A DNA stretch of 34,073 nucleotides from a virus, in the IMG/VR virus record IMGVR_UViG_3300031839_000681, positions 1 to 34,073 of that record; one strand, given 5' to 3'. The notes beneath the pieces are model-generated. The model worked only from the letters and a program-made list of their open reading frames with translations, made no database searches and was not told where the DNA came from. Of this stretch, positions 9,900-17,758 are shown piece by piece; position 1 is the stretch's first letter; each line of letters opens with the position of its first letter. A program made the position numbers and the translations under genes.

Positions 9900-11282
9900 T
9901 TATGACTTGATTAGGATGTGCTGGTTAGCAGCACGAGTAACCAATGCACACTCAGAACGGTAGTTGAATTGTAGGCTATCCGTGTTAGTGTTGTTCACAC
10001 CCAAGATAGAACCTGTCATCCAGTGCTCCATTTCACGAGAGTATCCGTTAGTGTCTTTGTAGTTCAACTCCAAAGCAGCGGCACGGTTGCCGGTCTTAGG
10101 ATCAACTACAGTAGTCAACGGAATCATCGCACCCAAGTACTTAGAACCACTCAACAATGTTGGGTCGTTCAACAATTTCCAAGAGTGCTTGTGGAATGTG
10201 TAACCACCACGCTTGAATGAATCGAAGCCGAGTTCAGAACCACGACCGCCGAATGCACTGATACCAGAAGTCACGTCAGCGAAACCTGCAGCACCGTTCA
10301 ATGACGCAACCATGTCGTCAATTGCTAATGCTTGAGAAGTGTTCACGTACATTGCGTATTCTGGAGCGGCACCTTGCTTGTCGAGTTCTTCAATCAAGAC
10401 GTCCATTTCAACGAAGTCATTGATTTCACCAGACTGAACGATACCACGATTTTCAATAGCAGCGAAGTAACCTTCACCTGCTGTTGGTAGACCACCGATG
10501 TTTGTAGTTGTAATACCGTTACCGATAGTTTGTCCTAACAACAACATCATCTCACGCTTGTCTAAGAAACGAGCACGAGTGTCCATTTCGCCTTTCACGT
10601 ACCAACGGTAGTCGCCGTTACCTACGTTAACCCAACCAATGTTAGTTGCTTGAGAACCTGTAACCTTGAACACCTCTTTGATGATGCTGTAAGCATTGGT
10701 GCGCTTGATTACGTTTGACTCCAAGTAACCGCTGTTTTGATCAGATCCTTGTGCAAACAAGTTACCAATCACTGGAAGGTTATAAGCACCAGTCGCTGCA
10801 GTAGCACCGATGTTACCATTCAAGATTTCAACAGTGTAAGATGCTGTAGCGTTTTGAGCGACTTCACCTGTTGGAGAAATTGCTGTTACAATACCACGAA
10901 CATTACCGTTCCATAGTACTACGTCGTTCAAACGCAATACAGAAGCGTCGCTTGTTGCTTTGGTTAGTGTCAACGTAGTAGCAGTAGTTGCTGCTGTTGC
11001 TGCCAAAGATACTGAAGCATAAGCGTGCAAACGAGTTTCTTCCCAGTATTGAACCTCATCGGCGGTACCGCTTGCGCGTACGGCGCCTGTAAGGTTTAGG
11101 AACCCCGTTAGACCACCAGAGATTTGCTGGTAGCCGTATGTTTTGACCAATTGGTCACGATTGTCTGGCTTGTTGATTTCGTCAATGAAATCTGCCAACG
11201 ACGTATACTTAGTCGGGTCTAACCGACGAAAGACAGCATCCTTGCTGTCATTGTACACCGGAGGTGCTGAAGATGTTGCCAT
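9900..11282 (-). CDS. major capsid protein (HK97-fold, crAss-like)
   Basis: Encodes 460 residues. The N-terminal arm has FRRLDPTKYTSLADFIDEIN, then SGGLTGFLNLTGAVRASG. A helical segment (about 190-245) includes IIKEVFKVTGSQ, WYVKGEMDTRARFLDKREM and LLLGQTIGNG. The C-terminal part has a short spine and ends in NYRSECALVTRAANQHILIK, a typical capsid ending with a strong beta strand. Ala/Thr-rich loop regions (about 95-175) may form an inserted surface domain. It lies 21 nt after the scaffold-like gene and is followed by a strong terminator, as expected for the most abundant virion protein. The fold assignment is from sequence character and synteny. Confidence 0.85.
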   Translation of the reverse strand: MATSSAPPVYNDSKDAVFRRLDPTKYTSLADFIDEINKPDNRDQLVKTYGYQQISGGLTGFLNLTGAVRASGTADEVQYWEETRLHAYASVSLAATAATTATTLTLTKATSDASVLRLNDVVLWNGNVRGIVTAISPTGEVAQNATASYTVEILNGNIGATAATGAYNLPVIGNLFAQGSDQNSGYLESNVIKRTNAYSIIKEVFKVTGSQATNIGWVNVGNGDYRWYVKGEMDTRARFLDKREMMLLLGQTIGNGITTTNIGGLPTAGEGYFAAIENRGIVQSGEINDFVEMDVLIEELDKQGAAPEYAMYVNTSQALAIDDMVASLNGAAGFADVTSGISAFGGRGSELGFDSFKRGGYTFHKHSWKLLNDPTLLSGSKYLGAMIPLTTVVDPKTGNRAAALELNYKDTNGYSREMEHWMTGSILGVNNTNTDSLQFNYRSECALVTRAANQHILIKS

Positions 11283-11303
11283 GTCTAATAATTTTTATAG
11301 CAG

Positions 11304-12434
11304 TTATTTTAAAAACATTTGCGGACGTCCTAACGCATCAAGTACTTGTTGTGTTATTGAGTCCTGCTGACTTGGTTGGTTGTTAGACTGTGGACGCTGA
11401 GGGTCAATGTTTGCGGCACGCTCTACGATGGTACGTTGTCCATCGCTAAGGCCCTGCTGGTAGATGCTCTGTAGAATGTTCGGGAGATTATCCGTCACAG
11501 TCCTGTGCATATTCCAGAGGTCGTGGTCCCATTGTCCTTCGTTGTCTACATATCTATCAAAGAACGAAGTCATGTCGCTGTTGGATTGTGCCAAGTCATT
11601 TCGATAATCCTGTGATACACCAAAGTTGAACGAGCGTCCGTTAGGTAAGTCGAAGGCAATTTCGCCTAACTCTCCAAGTGAACGTGAGTTCGATTGCATC
11701 CAAGTATCGTCGAAAGGATTTGGTTCCTCCTCGGCTTGGGGTGAAGACTGGACAATAGGAGTGGTGTAATCATTACGAAGTTCACCAATACTTTGTCTCG
11801 CCTTCTCTGCGTCAATCTTTAACTGAAGGTTTGCAAGTCTAACTTCTTCGTCGCTGTAGATGGAGTCATCAGTTCGGTACTTAGAGTTGATAAGTAAATC
11901 AATCTCATCGTTGCCTAATGATGGGTATTCACTCGCCATGTGTACACGCATTGCAGTACGATCGTCCATTTCAGACGGATCTAATGACTGATAGCGGAAC
12001 CAATCTTCCGGTGAACGTCCTGTCTTAGCGACAAAATCAGCAATGACTTGAATCCGTGGGTCAAAGTCTTGCGCAGTTATAGTATCGGGCTCAATGGATT
12101 GCTCAGTAGGTCCATCCGCTACTTCACTTAGGGCCTGGAAGAAATCCTCTAATCCCGATTGGGTTTCATTATCTAAAGAACTTTGCTCTTGTACAGGTGC
12201 TTGCATTTGCTCTTGTACTGGAGCGGCTTCTTGTTGAACCTCTTGTTGTTGAACTGGTTGTTGCTCAACTGGTGCGCTCGGTTCTGGCGCTGTAGTTTGC
12301 TGAGGTTCTACTGGTGCTTGTTGCACTGGTTGTGCCTCTTGTGTTGGTTGTGCATCCTGCGTGGGTGGGGTATCTGAGATACTAAACCCGGCGTCCTGGA
12401 TTGCTTGTTCCATGCTTGATTCTACATTGTCCAT
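11304..12434 (-). CDS. putative capsid scaffolding protein
   Basis: Encodes 376 residues. The first ~90 are Pro/Gln/Glu-rich and disordered, with many QPVQQ/PVEQ repeats. Residues about 95-250 are acidic and helical, and the C-terminus is Gln/Asn-rich ending VLDALGRPQMFLK. Low complexity, acidity and a position immediately upstream of the capsid gene are the usual marks of a scaffold. No protease motif is visible. The unit starts at a TAATTTTG box 25 nt before the ATG and ends at the terminator behind the capsid gene. Alternative: a minor virion protein. Confidence 0.65.
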   Translation of the reverse strand: MDNVESSMEQAIQDAGFSISDTPPTQDAQPTQEAQPVQQAPVEPQQTTAPEPSAPVEQQPVQQQEVQQEAAPVQEQMQAPVQEQSSLDNETQSGLEDFFQALSEVADGPTEQSIEPDTITAQDFDPRIQVIADFVAKTGRSPEDWFRYQSLDPSEMDDRTAMRVHMASEYPSLGNDEIDLLINSKYRTDDSIYSDEEVRLANLQLKIDAEKARQSIGELRNDYTTPIVQSSPQAEEEPNPFDDTWMQSNSRSLGELGEIAFDLPNGRSFNFGVSQDYRNDLAQSNSDMTSFFDRYVDNEGQWDHDLWNMHRTVTDNLPNILQSIYQQGLSDGQRTIVERAANIDPQRPQSNNQPSQQDSITQQVLDALGRPQMFLK

Positions 12435-12456
12435 TTCAAAAAAATTTAACTGATTG

Positions 12457-12487
12457 TTGCAAAATTAAAAAAGAATTACTACGTTTA
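12457..12487 (+). promoter_or_regulatory. Bacteroidota-type promoter for exported protein gene
   Basis: A TTG at 12457-12459 (-33) is followed after 20 nt by TACGTTTA at 12480-12487, one mismatch to TAnnTTTG. The ATG lies 28 nt further on. This is the best -33/-7 pair in the window and would make the rightward gene autonomous. Confidence 0.5.
12460..12467 (-). promoter_or_regulatory. TAnnTTTG -7 box for scaffold-capsid unit
   Basis: TAATTTTG on the minus strand, 25 nt before the ATG at 12434. It overlaps the spacer of the opposing rightward promoter at 12457-12487, so the two can probably not be occupied at once. No good -33 TTG is visible. Confidence 0.5.
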
Positions 12488-12515
12488 GGGCAGTGAAACA
12501 TTTAACCGATTTACT

Positions 12516-12914
12516 ATGAAACATTTCATTTTAAGCCTATTACTCCTGTCTGGAGTAGTAGCAAAAGCACAAAGCAAGTGGCCCACAATAACGCAGGGCG
12601 ACACTACATTCTATCTATTGAAAGACGCGGATCTAGGAGGTGGTGGAGATGAGTTTGAATTTACAGAAGGTATGTATCCAATGGGCCTTGGTGTGTTCCA
12701 AGGAAGGTTGTATTCATTCTGTCACAAACGAGGAGAGGGTGACACCTGGAAGCCTGGAACTGTATATGGATTTCCAATAGACAACCAGAGCCCGCAAATT
12801 GGGATATCATACCCTTTCGAGAATCATGACTTCAGTACGACTTATAGGGACCATCCTAAATTTAAGGCAATAATGGAGGAGAAACAGAGACGTATAGATA
12901 ACGTAACTAAATAA
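12516..12914 (+). CDS. exported small protein, moron-like insertion
   Basis: Encodes 132 residues on the strand opposite to the surrounding virion genes. The N-terminus MKHFILSLLLLSGVVAKAQS is a clear Sec signal peptide: positive n-region, Leu-rich core at 4-15, and likely cleavage after AKA at 18. The mature part is 114 residues, Gly/Asp/Phe-rich, with FHDFST-like and GGGGDEFEF segments, and contains one Cys. It has no lipobox and no transmembrane segment beyond the signal. A rightward promoter precedes it and a terminator follows directly. A self-contained unit in a late-gene region encoding a secreted protein fits a 'moron' expressed independently, for example to alter the host envelope. 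I do not recognise the family. Confidence 0.75.
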   Translation: MKHFILSLLLLSGVVAKAQSKWPTITQGDTTFYLLKDADLGGGGDEFEFTEGMYPMGLGVFQGRLYSFCHKRGEGDTWKPGTVYGFPIDNQSPQIGISYPFENHDFSTTYRDHPKFKAIMEEKQRRIDNVTK

Positions 12915-12916
12915 AG

Positions 12917-12945
12917 AAGGGAGGCATCAGCCTCCCTTTATTTTT
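12917..12945 (+). terminator. rho-independent terminator, probably bidirectional
   Basis: A 9-bp perfect stem (12917-12925 with 12930-12938) and ATCA loop is followed by a T-rich tract on the plus strand. It starts 3 nt past the exported-protein stop. Read leftward the hairpin also follows the 12947-14065 gene, with a weaker T-tract. Confidence 0.85.
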
Positions 12946-12946
12946 G

Positions 12947-14065
12947 TTATAGGAACTTATTCGTTTGATCTCGATATTGGTCATAGACATTTGAACCGGC
13001 TGCCTCGTTTAGCATGTCGATAACAGCGTTTCTGATATCTGCTTGAGCCTGTCCTTGTGCTTGCTCGAAGCCTTGGTCTCCGAAGTATGATGACTCATAC
13101 AATCTATCTCCATATTTGTCAAGGAGTTGGTATTCTTTCATTTCTGGCTTATAGTATAAGCGATCTTGTCTTTCCATGAACTCCTCTTTAGTTTCTCCGT
13201 CTCGAACATCTCGGTATACGTTATTCTCGCCCGTTCGTTGAGCACCACGAGCCTTAGACATTTGTGTATCAAAATTATTTTGAGCAATACCCATAGCCTC
13301 CGAAAGAATTGCGTCAAACATTGAACGTCCAGGCACCATGTCTTGAGTATGGAAGTCTGGGCCTGCGTAGTCTTGCATACCAGATTTTATATAATCCATA
13401 GCAGACTGAGGCTGTCCGCCGATATTCGCATTGGTTAAATCCATTCTACTGGTCGTCTGTAGCGCCTGTACAATATCCTCAACAGAAGGAATTACAGCCT
13501 GGTATCTACCTGCACCGTATTGTGCTAATTGATCATCTTGTTGACCAATAACTTCTCTTGCTATTTGCTGGGCAGTAGTGGGATTGGCATTAAAACTATT
13601 TACACCAACTACATTACCTCTATTCTGTGTGTTTGCCATCATAGGGTCAAAGCCTTCATAGAATTGCGGGTTAACCGCTTCTCTTGTGCTCTGGGTTGTT
13701 CTATCCCAGTTTACTGGCTCGCGATCATAACCTGCTTCCTGCCAGGCCTGCTTCGCTGTTTGGCGTACTGGTTCTTCTTTTTTACCACGGCGTCTTCGGC
13801 CCCCCGGACCGTTTTGTCCGCCGTTTGCGTACATGGCTGTACCACCCAAGCGATACCTCTTAACACCGCCGCCGTCTTCGTAGGTATTCTTAGCACCTGG
13901 AACCGCTGTTCCTGGCATTCCGAGTTTTGTTTTATTTACAGCCATGCCGTCGGCTGCCTTTGCTTGGCCAAGCATTTGCATGGCCATCTTTGCTTGAGCA
14001 GGATCCTTTAGGAGAGCCTTAAGGAGACCGCCGCTTTTGTACATTGACTGTAGTTTCTTGTTCAT
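12947..14065 (-). CDS. putative virion structural protein, unknown function
   Basis: Encodes 372 residues. The N-terminal third is Gly/Lys/Arg-rich and probably disordered (for example GGRRRRGKKEEP near residue 87). The remainder is Gln/Asp/Met-rich helical sequence with segments such as PTTAQQIAREVIGQQDDQLAQ split over about 160-185. No catalytic motif or membrane segment is visible. It is the last gene of the leftward series before the scaffold-capsid unit and is separated from it by the exported-protein cassette. A TAGATTTG box lies 19 nt upstream. Its position between the small basic proteins and the scaffold suggests an internal virion or assembly protein. Confidence 0.65.
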   Translation of the reverse strand: MNKKLQSMYKSGGLLKALLKDPAQAKMAMQMLGQAKAADGMAVNKTKLGMPGTAVPGAKNTYEDGGGVKRYRLGGTAMYANGGQNGPGGRRRRGKKEEPVRQTAKQAWQEAGYDREPVNWDRTTQSTREAVNPQFYEGFDPMMANTQNRGNVVGVNSFNANPTTAQQIAREVIGQQDDQLAQYGAGRYQAVIPSVEDIVQALQTTSRMDLTNANIGGQPQSAMDYIKSGMQDYAGPDFHTQDMVPGRSMFDAILSEAMGIAQNNFDTQMSKARGAQRTGENNVYRDVRDGETKEEFMERQDRLYYKPEMKEYQLLDKYGDRLYESSYFGDQGFEQAQGQAQADIRNAVIDMLNEAAGSNVYDQYRDQTNKFL

Positions 14066-14084
14066 ATCTAAACGATTTGTATTG

Positions 14085-14092
14085 CAAATCTA
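14085..14092 (-). promoter_or_regulatory. TAnnTTTG -7 box before 372-aa protein
   Basis: TAGATTTG on the minus strand, 19 nt before the ATG at 14065, in the 57-nt gap after the 79-aa gene. No clear -33 element. Confidence 0.5.
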
Positions 14093-14122
14093 CGCAATAC
14101 GGATTATTGTTTTAAGAGTGAA

Positions 14123-14362
14123 TCACTTCCTGTACTTCTTCACTTTCTTCTTTATCTTATCTGGCTGAGCAACGAACTGCTTGCCCTTCCTATTACCCTC
14201 TGCTTTGGCTCTGTTTGTAGCAGCCTTCTCAGAAGGAGACAGTGCTTTCCATGCAGCGTCTGGTAAGTAGCGCTTCTTCCCTTCTGACTTGCTTCCGTCT
14301 GAGGTTCTCCATTTTTGCTTGGTCCACTTCTTTAGTGACTCCTGTGATTTCTTGAGCGCCAT
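14123..14362 (-). CDS. small basic conserved phage protein (DUF5872-like)
   Basis: Encodes 79 residues, strongly basic. The core reads WTKQKWRTSDGSKSEGKKRY, then LPDAAWKALSPSEKAATNRA, and ends in a Lys-rich tail. From memory this arrangement (WxxxKWRTxDG, RYLPxxAW, ATNRAK, GKQFV) occurs in small basic proteins of many phages and giant viruses, often filed as DUF5872. It shares one base with the upstream gene (TAATG). Its high charge and grouping with two other basic proteins suggest nucleic-acid or virion association, but function is not established. Confidence 0.7.
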   Translation of the reverse strand: MALKKSQESLKKWTKQKWRTSDGSKSEGKKRYLPDAAWKALSPSEKAATNRAKAEGNRKGKQFVAQPDKIKKKVKKYRK

Positions 14363-14559
14363 TAGTTCTTGTATCCACCACCTGCGGCCTTGTATGCTTT
14401 GGCTAACATCTGTGCTTTACGTGCAGACCACTGACCAGGCTTACCACCCTTGTTGCCTGCTTTGATGCGATTGAATAAGCGCTTGCGCATTCCAGGCTTG
14501 GTATAATTACCTGCTTCGTTTACTTTTGATTCGCCGCCCTTTCTATACTTCTTGACCAT
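14362..14559 (-). CDS. small basic conserved phage protein (WSARKAQ family)
   Basis: Encodes 65 residues from the ATG at 14559, chosen because it overlaps the upstream stop as TAATG; a GTG six bases upstream is possible but less likely. The motif set is VNEAGNYTKPGMRKRLFNRI, then GGKPGQWSARKAQMLAKAYK, then a Gly-rich end. It recurs in phage and giant-virus small basic proteins in the company of the RYLPxxAW type found next door. It has no membrane segment or catalytic signature. DNA condensation or virion association is possible, unproven. Confidence 0.7.
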   Translation of the reverse strand: MVKKYRKGGESKVNEAGNYTKPGMRKRLFNRIKAGNKGGKPGQWSARKAQMLAKAYKAAGGGYKN

Positions 14560-14846
14560 TACCACTTTACTTTGTTAGCCCAGTAAGCAGCCGACATCTT
14601 TCCTTTCTTGATGTTCTTAGCATGACGTGCCTTGAATGATGCACGTTTCTTCGCACGAGCGCCAGTAGGATTAGACTCTGTTACAGTGTCTGCACCCTGC
14701 TCTCCAAAGCGGATTAGTTTCACTTTGTCACCTTCTTTAGCGGCCACTACGTGTGACTTCTTCGGGTGATCTGGTGTGCGCTTCGGCTTGTTGAATCCCT
14801 TCAGCCCGTGACGCTTTAGAAAATTTGAATACTTACTCTTTGCCAT
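14559..14846 (-). CDS. small basic conserved phage protein (SFKARHAK/YWANKVKW type)
   Basis: Encodes 95 residues, rich in Lys and Arg. Its second half has KLIRFGEQG, then ARAKKRASFKARHAKN, then MSAAYWANKVKW at the C-terminus. This pattern (RFG, RRxSFxARH, YWxxKxW) is one I recall from a widespread family of small phage proteins of unknown function. In relatives the ARH and YW segments often carry Cys; here there are none. A TATATTTG box lies 4 nt before its ATG. It heads a run of three basic proteins joined by single-base overlaps. Confidence 0.75.
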   Translation of the reverse strand: MAKSKYSNFLKRHGLKGFNKPKRTPDHPKKSHVVAAKEGDKVKLIRFGEQGADTVTESNPTGARAKKRASFKARHAKNIKKGKMSAAYWANKVKW

Positions 14847-14850
14847 AGAG

Positions 14851-14858
14851 CAAATATA
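14851..14858 (-). promoter_or_regulatory. TAnnTTTG -7 box before small basic proteins
   Basis: TATATTTG on the minus strand with exactly 4 nt to the ATG at 14846. It shows the same spacing as at 2381 and 32203. If used, the transcript would be leaderless or nearly so. Confidence 0.45.
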
Positions 14859-14864
14859 AGAACT

Positions 14865-15485
14865 TTACTTGAGGCTTGAGCCGCCGGCCCAGAGCACCAG
14901 GCTCTTACGTAGTCCGCTGGTAACAGGTGTTACCCTGTGTAGTAAATAGGATGGGAAGATTATCACAGACCCTTTTGTTTTTGTGGGCTCGACAATAGGA
15001 CCTCCTGTATTCAACTCAAGACTACCGCCTTCATAATCCTCGGGGTCACTCATTTGAACAACCAGGGAAATCTTACGCAAGGATAGTTCATCATCCCCAA
15101 GGTCTATGTGCCAATCGTAATGACCTTCCTCGCTTCCGTCATACTCGGTGTATTGTATGCTATCTGTTAAGCCGTGTAGTTCAAATCCCCACATCTCTTG
15201 ATTTGCAATGGCTATGTATTCCATTAGTCTGTCGTACAACCAATGCGTCTTGCGCATAGAGTTGTTTGCATCATCTGTAGCGGAAAGCCATTTGATGTTT
15301 GACCGTCTGTGCTGACTGACGGTAGAGCCATCTTCCTGCGAATGCACACGTGCCCCAATAAATGGAAAAAAATCTGCGATGCTGATAATGAGTTGTACTT
15401 CCTCCTCTGAGAACGCTTGCTCAAAGTAGTACCATCCAGCCATGTGACGAGATGTGTCTTGATTAAAGTAAGGTGTTAAATTCAT
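14865..15485 (-). CDS. PKHD-type 2OG-Fe(II) hydroxylase
   Basis: Encodes 206 residues. A double-stranded beta-helix hydroxylase is indicated by HxD at His126-Asp128 (in YDWHIDLG), a distal His183 and a 2-oxoglutarate-binding Arg193 (LLHRVTPVTSGLRKSLVLW). Between them lies ISLVVQMSDPEDYEGGSLEL, the classic signature of PKHD-type (PiuC-like, prolyl-4-hydroxylase-related) enzymes. All four expected residues are present, so it should be active. Its ATG overlaps the stop of the glycosyltransferase/lysyl-hydroxylase gene by 4 nt (ATGA). The context suggests a peptidyl substrate, perhaps Pro or Lys of the collagen fibre; this is inference. Confidence 0.88.
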   Translation of the reverse strand: MNLTPYFNQDTSRHMAGWYYFEQAFSEEEVQLIISIADFFPFIGARVHSQEDGSTVSQHRRSNIKWLSATDDANNSMRKTHWLYDRLMEYIAIANQEMWGFELHGLTDSIQYTEYDGSEEGHYDWHIDLGDDELSLRKISLVVQMSDPEDYEGGSLELNTGGPIVEPTKTKGSVIIFPSYLLHRVTPVTSGLRKSLVLWAGGSSLK

Positions 15486-17758
15486 TGTTTAGGTTTTCTA
15501 CAAAATGATACTGTCACATAGCGCTCACCCTTGGATACTGGTCGGGCGCCATGCATGTGTGTTACTTGAGATGGATGTATAGATATGTGTCCAGTCTTTC
15601 CTTTATGTAATTCCTTCTGCCTGCTAAAGTAGGTGCCCCCTCCTTCGTATCCTTCGTTTAGCGCAAGCACACAAGAGATGTCCGCATGATCATGATGCAG
15701 ACCCAGGTGACCCTGTACAGACTCTTCATATTTAATAATGAAGGTTTCTGTTTCCATTACGTCCCATCCCTTTCCTGTAAGTTGCCACATGTGTATCGCA
15801 GCAGGGTATACATATTGCTTGAGTATTCTATCGTAGTACCACTGTAGCCCTATTTCTTTTATAAGCATATCCGTGGCTGGATAGTAATCGTGTCTGTCTT
15901 TCGTCCACTTGTTTGATTCATTTGCCTCTTTGATTAAACGCTCACAGAACTCCTCGGTAAATAGCGGGAATGTAAACACATCTGGAATTGGTTCATCTAC
16001 TATCAAATCAAACGCTTTTAGTTTAGCGCTGTATGTGATAAACCTCTCTACGAATTCATCGTATGGAATATTGCGTAAAAAGTCTTTAGTGTAATCATAC
16101 ACCTTGTGACCTGTAGTTGGCTGGTCTTTCTGTCTAAACATGTGGTGGTTCTTTTTCAATGCTATGGCCCTTGTGTCTCTGGTTATATAGCCAAGGTCAC
16201 CACGTGGGTGCTCACAGAATGTAGCACTAACGAATTCATCTATAGCAAATATGTAGTGATTAAAGTGTTGGTCAATCAACAGTTTACAGCCCTCCCTTGT
16301 AAGTATGTACGAGTGAGTGCAGTATGTGAGTTTTGGTTTAACGTGATACTCAGATAGTTCTTCTGGTTCTTCAATGAAATTACAGGACAGATAAAACAAA
16401 GACCAATCGTAATCTGTCTCTAATAGTTTAGGGTCAAACTTAGCGGTTACCTCGAAGTCGTCTTCTAATATTAGAATCTTCTCATACCCTTTATCGTATG
16501 CGTGGTGCCATAACCTCCAGTGACTTAGTGATGTGCCTGCTTCTCCTGGCATTACATTCCTGTTCCACCAGTCGTTGCTGTGTCCTTCTATCTTCCAGTG
16601 ATTACAAACCTCATAGTGATCTGGCATGTTCTCACCCGTGTGTCCATTGGTACCATGGAATATAGTTACAGGACTGTTCATCCCAAACTCCTTAAACCTA
16701 TCTCTCAACTCCTGCTCTTTCTCTGGGTGTAGGGTGATGATGTAGGTCATGTCTACATATGGATTCAAATCCTCATGGTCCTCGGCTTCTATTGTGTCGA
16801 ACAAGTCATACCACTCCTTAGATACATTGCCCCAATCTTTTGATTCTATGTAGTTATGCACTGGACGCCAATCCTCTATGTTCTTGTTGAATCCAGAAAG
16901 GGTTTCCTCTAAACCCGCTATAGCATTTGCTAATGGCTTCACTTCATGTGCAAGCATCTCCAGCGCTGTTATACAATAGGTTTCATTGTAGTCCGTGGGA
17001 TAGTACCAAGTTTCCATTCGAGACAATAGGCTATATAGGTTGGTGACCGAAAGGTTGCCGTGGTATATTACATTGTCTAATTTGCTTACCCTGTCTGCGA
17101 AGTATTTTTTATAGTACTCAACACCATATGAAGGGGTACAGATATGTAGTGTACCGTCTACCATTCCAGACTCTACATCGCTCAACACTTTATCTAAACC
17201 TCTTTCGGCGTGTGAGGTGTATACGTATGAGTTCTTTTCTTTCTCTTGAACAGGCTCTATGAGAGACGTGTCTATTCCGTTTCCAATAATATCCACCTTG
17301 TCTGTGTGTACAACAGCGTTCTCTTGTATTAGAAAAACATCCTTATGCCACTTCGTCAAGCAGATAACCTTATCGGTCTCATTGTATATCCTTTGTATCT
17401 CCCCGTCGCTCATGCGCTCTCCCTTGTACCAGTAGTACGGAAGTTCGTTGTGTAACCAAAAGATTTTCTGTGTATCTGGCCCTACGTTGTAGTACTTTAA
17501 ATAGTGTAGGTACCCAACGCCAATCAATACGTCTGGAGTCCCTGTCTCAGAGGCTACGCTGATTGGTGTGTAGTACACATCTCCTGCGCCGATATACTTG
17601 TCGTGTCTTCTGTTGACGTTACCAACCACATACACCTGGTGTCCAGATATTGCGAATTGCTTTGACAGATTTATAATGCACTGTTCCGTGCCTCCTAATC
17701 CATCAGTGGTGGAATCCCATGGCTTTGCATAGTATCCTGCGTGTAATACAATTTTCAT
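15482..17758 (-). CDS. three-domain GT4 - GT25 - procollagen-lysyl-hydroxylase-like fusion
   Basis: Encodes 758 residues in three parts. Residues ~1-320 form a GT4-like glycosyltransferase with GGTEQ at 22-26, KVDIIGNGID at 154-163 and an ETYCITALE donor-site motif at 259-267. Residues ~337-540 form a GT25-like domain with YIITLHPEK, GEAGTSLSHWRLW (405-417) and LEDD (431-434); GT25 includes collagen galactosyltransferases. Residues ~590-756 form a 2OG-Fe(II) domain of lysyl hydroxylase (PLOD) type: HHD at 688-690, YEGGGTYF, IHPSQVTHMHGARP with His736, and GERYVTVSF with Arg746. In animal PLODs the corresponding stretches read PHHD, YEGGGCRF, HPGRLTHYHEG and GTRY. Both flanking hydroxylase genes overlap it by ATGA junctions. 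The likely job is to hydroxylate Lys in Gly-X-Lys and add one or two sugars. Confidence 0.88.
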   Translation of the reverse strand: MKIVLHAGYYAKPWDSTTDGLGGTEQCIINLSKQFAISGHQVYVVGNVNRRHDKYIGAGDVYYTPISVASETGTPDVLIGVGYLHYLKYYNVGPDTQKIFWLHNELPYYWYKGERMSDGEIQRIYNETDKVICLTKWHKDVFLIQENAVVHTDKVDIIGNGIDTSLIEPVQEKEKNSYVYTSHAERGLDKVLSDVESGMVDGTLHICTPSYGVEYYKKYFADRVSKLDNVIYHGNLSVTNLYSLLSRMETWYYPTDYNETYCITALEMLAHEVKPLANAIAGLEETLSGFNKNIEDWRPVHNYIESKDWGNVSKEWYDLFDTIEAEDHEDLNPYVDMTYIITLHPEKEQELRDRFKEFGMNSPVTIFHGTNGHTGENMPDHYEVCNHWKIEGHSNDWWNRNVMPGEAGTSLSHWRLWHHAYDKGYEKILILEDDFEVTAKFDPKLLETDYDWSLFYLSCNFIEEPEELSEYHVKPKLTYCTHSYILTREGCKLLIDQHFNHYIFAIDEFVSATFCEHPRGDLGYITRDTRAIALKKNHHMFRQKDQPTTGHKVYDYTKDFLRNIPYDEFVERFITYSAKLKAFDLIVDEPIPDVFTFPLFTEEFCERLIKEANESNKWTKDRHDYYPATDMLIKEIGLQWYYDRILKQYVYPAAIHMWQLTGKGWDVMETETFIIKYEESVQGHLGLHHDHADISCVLALNEGYEGGGTYFSRQKELHKGKTGHISIHPSQVTHMHGARPVSKGERYVTVSFCRKPKQ

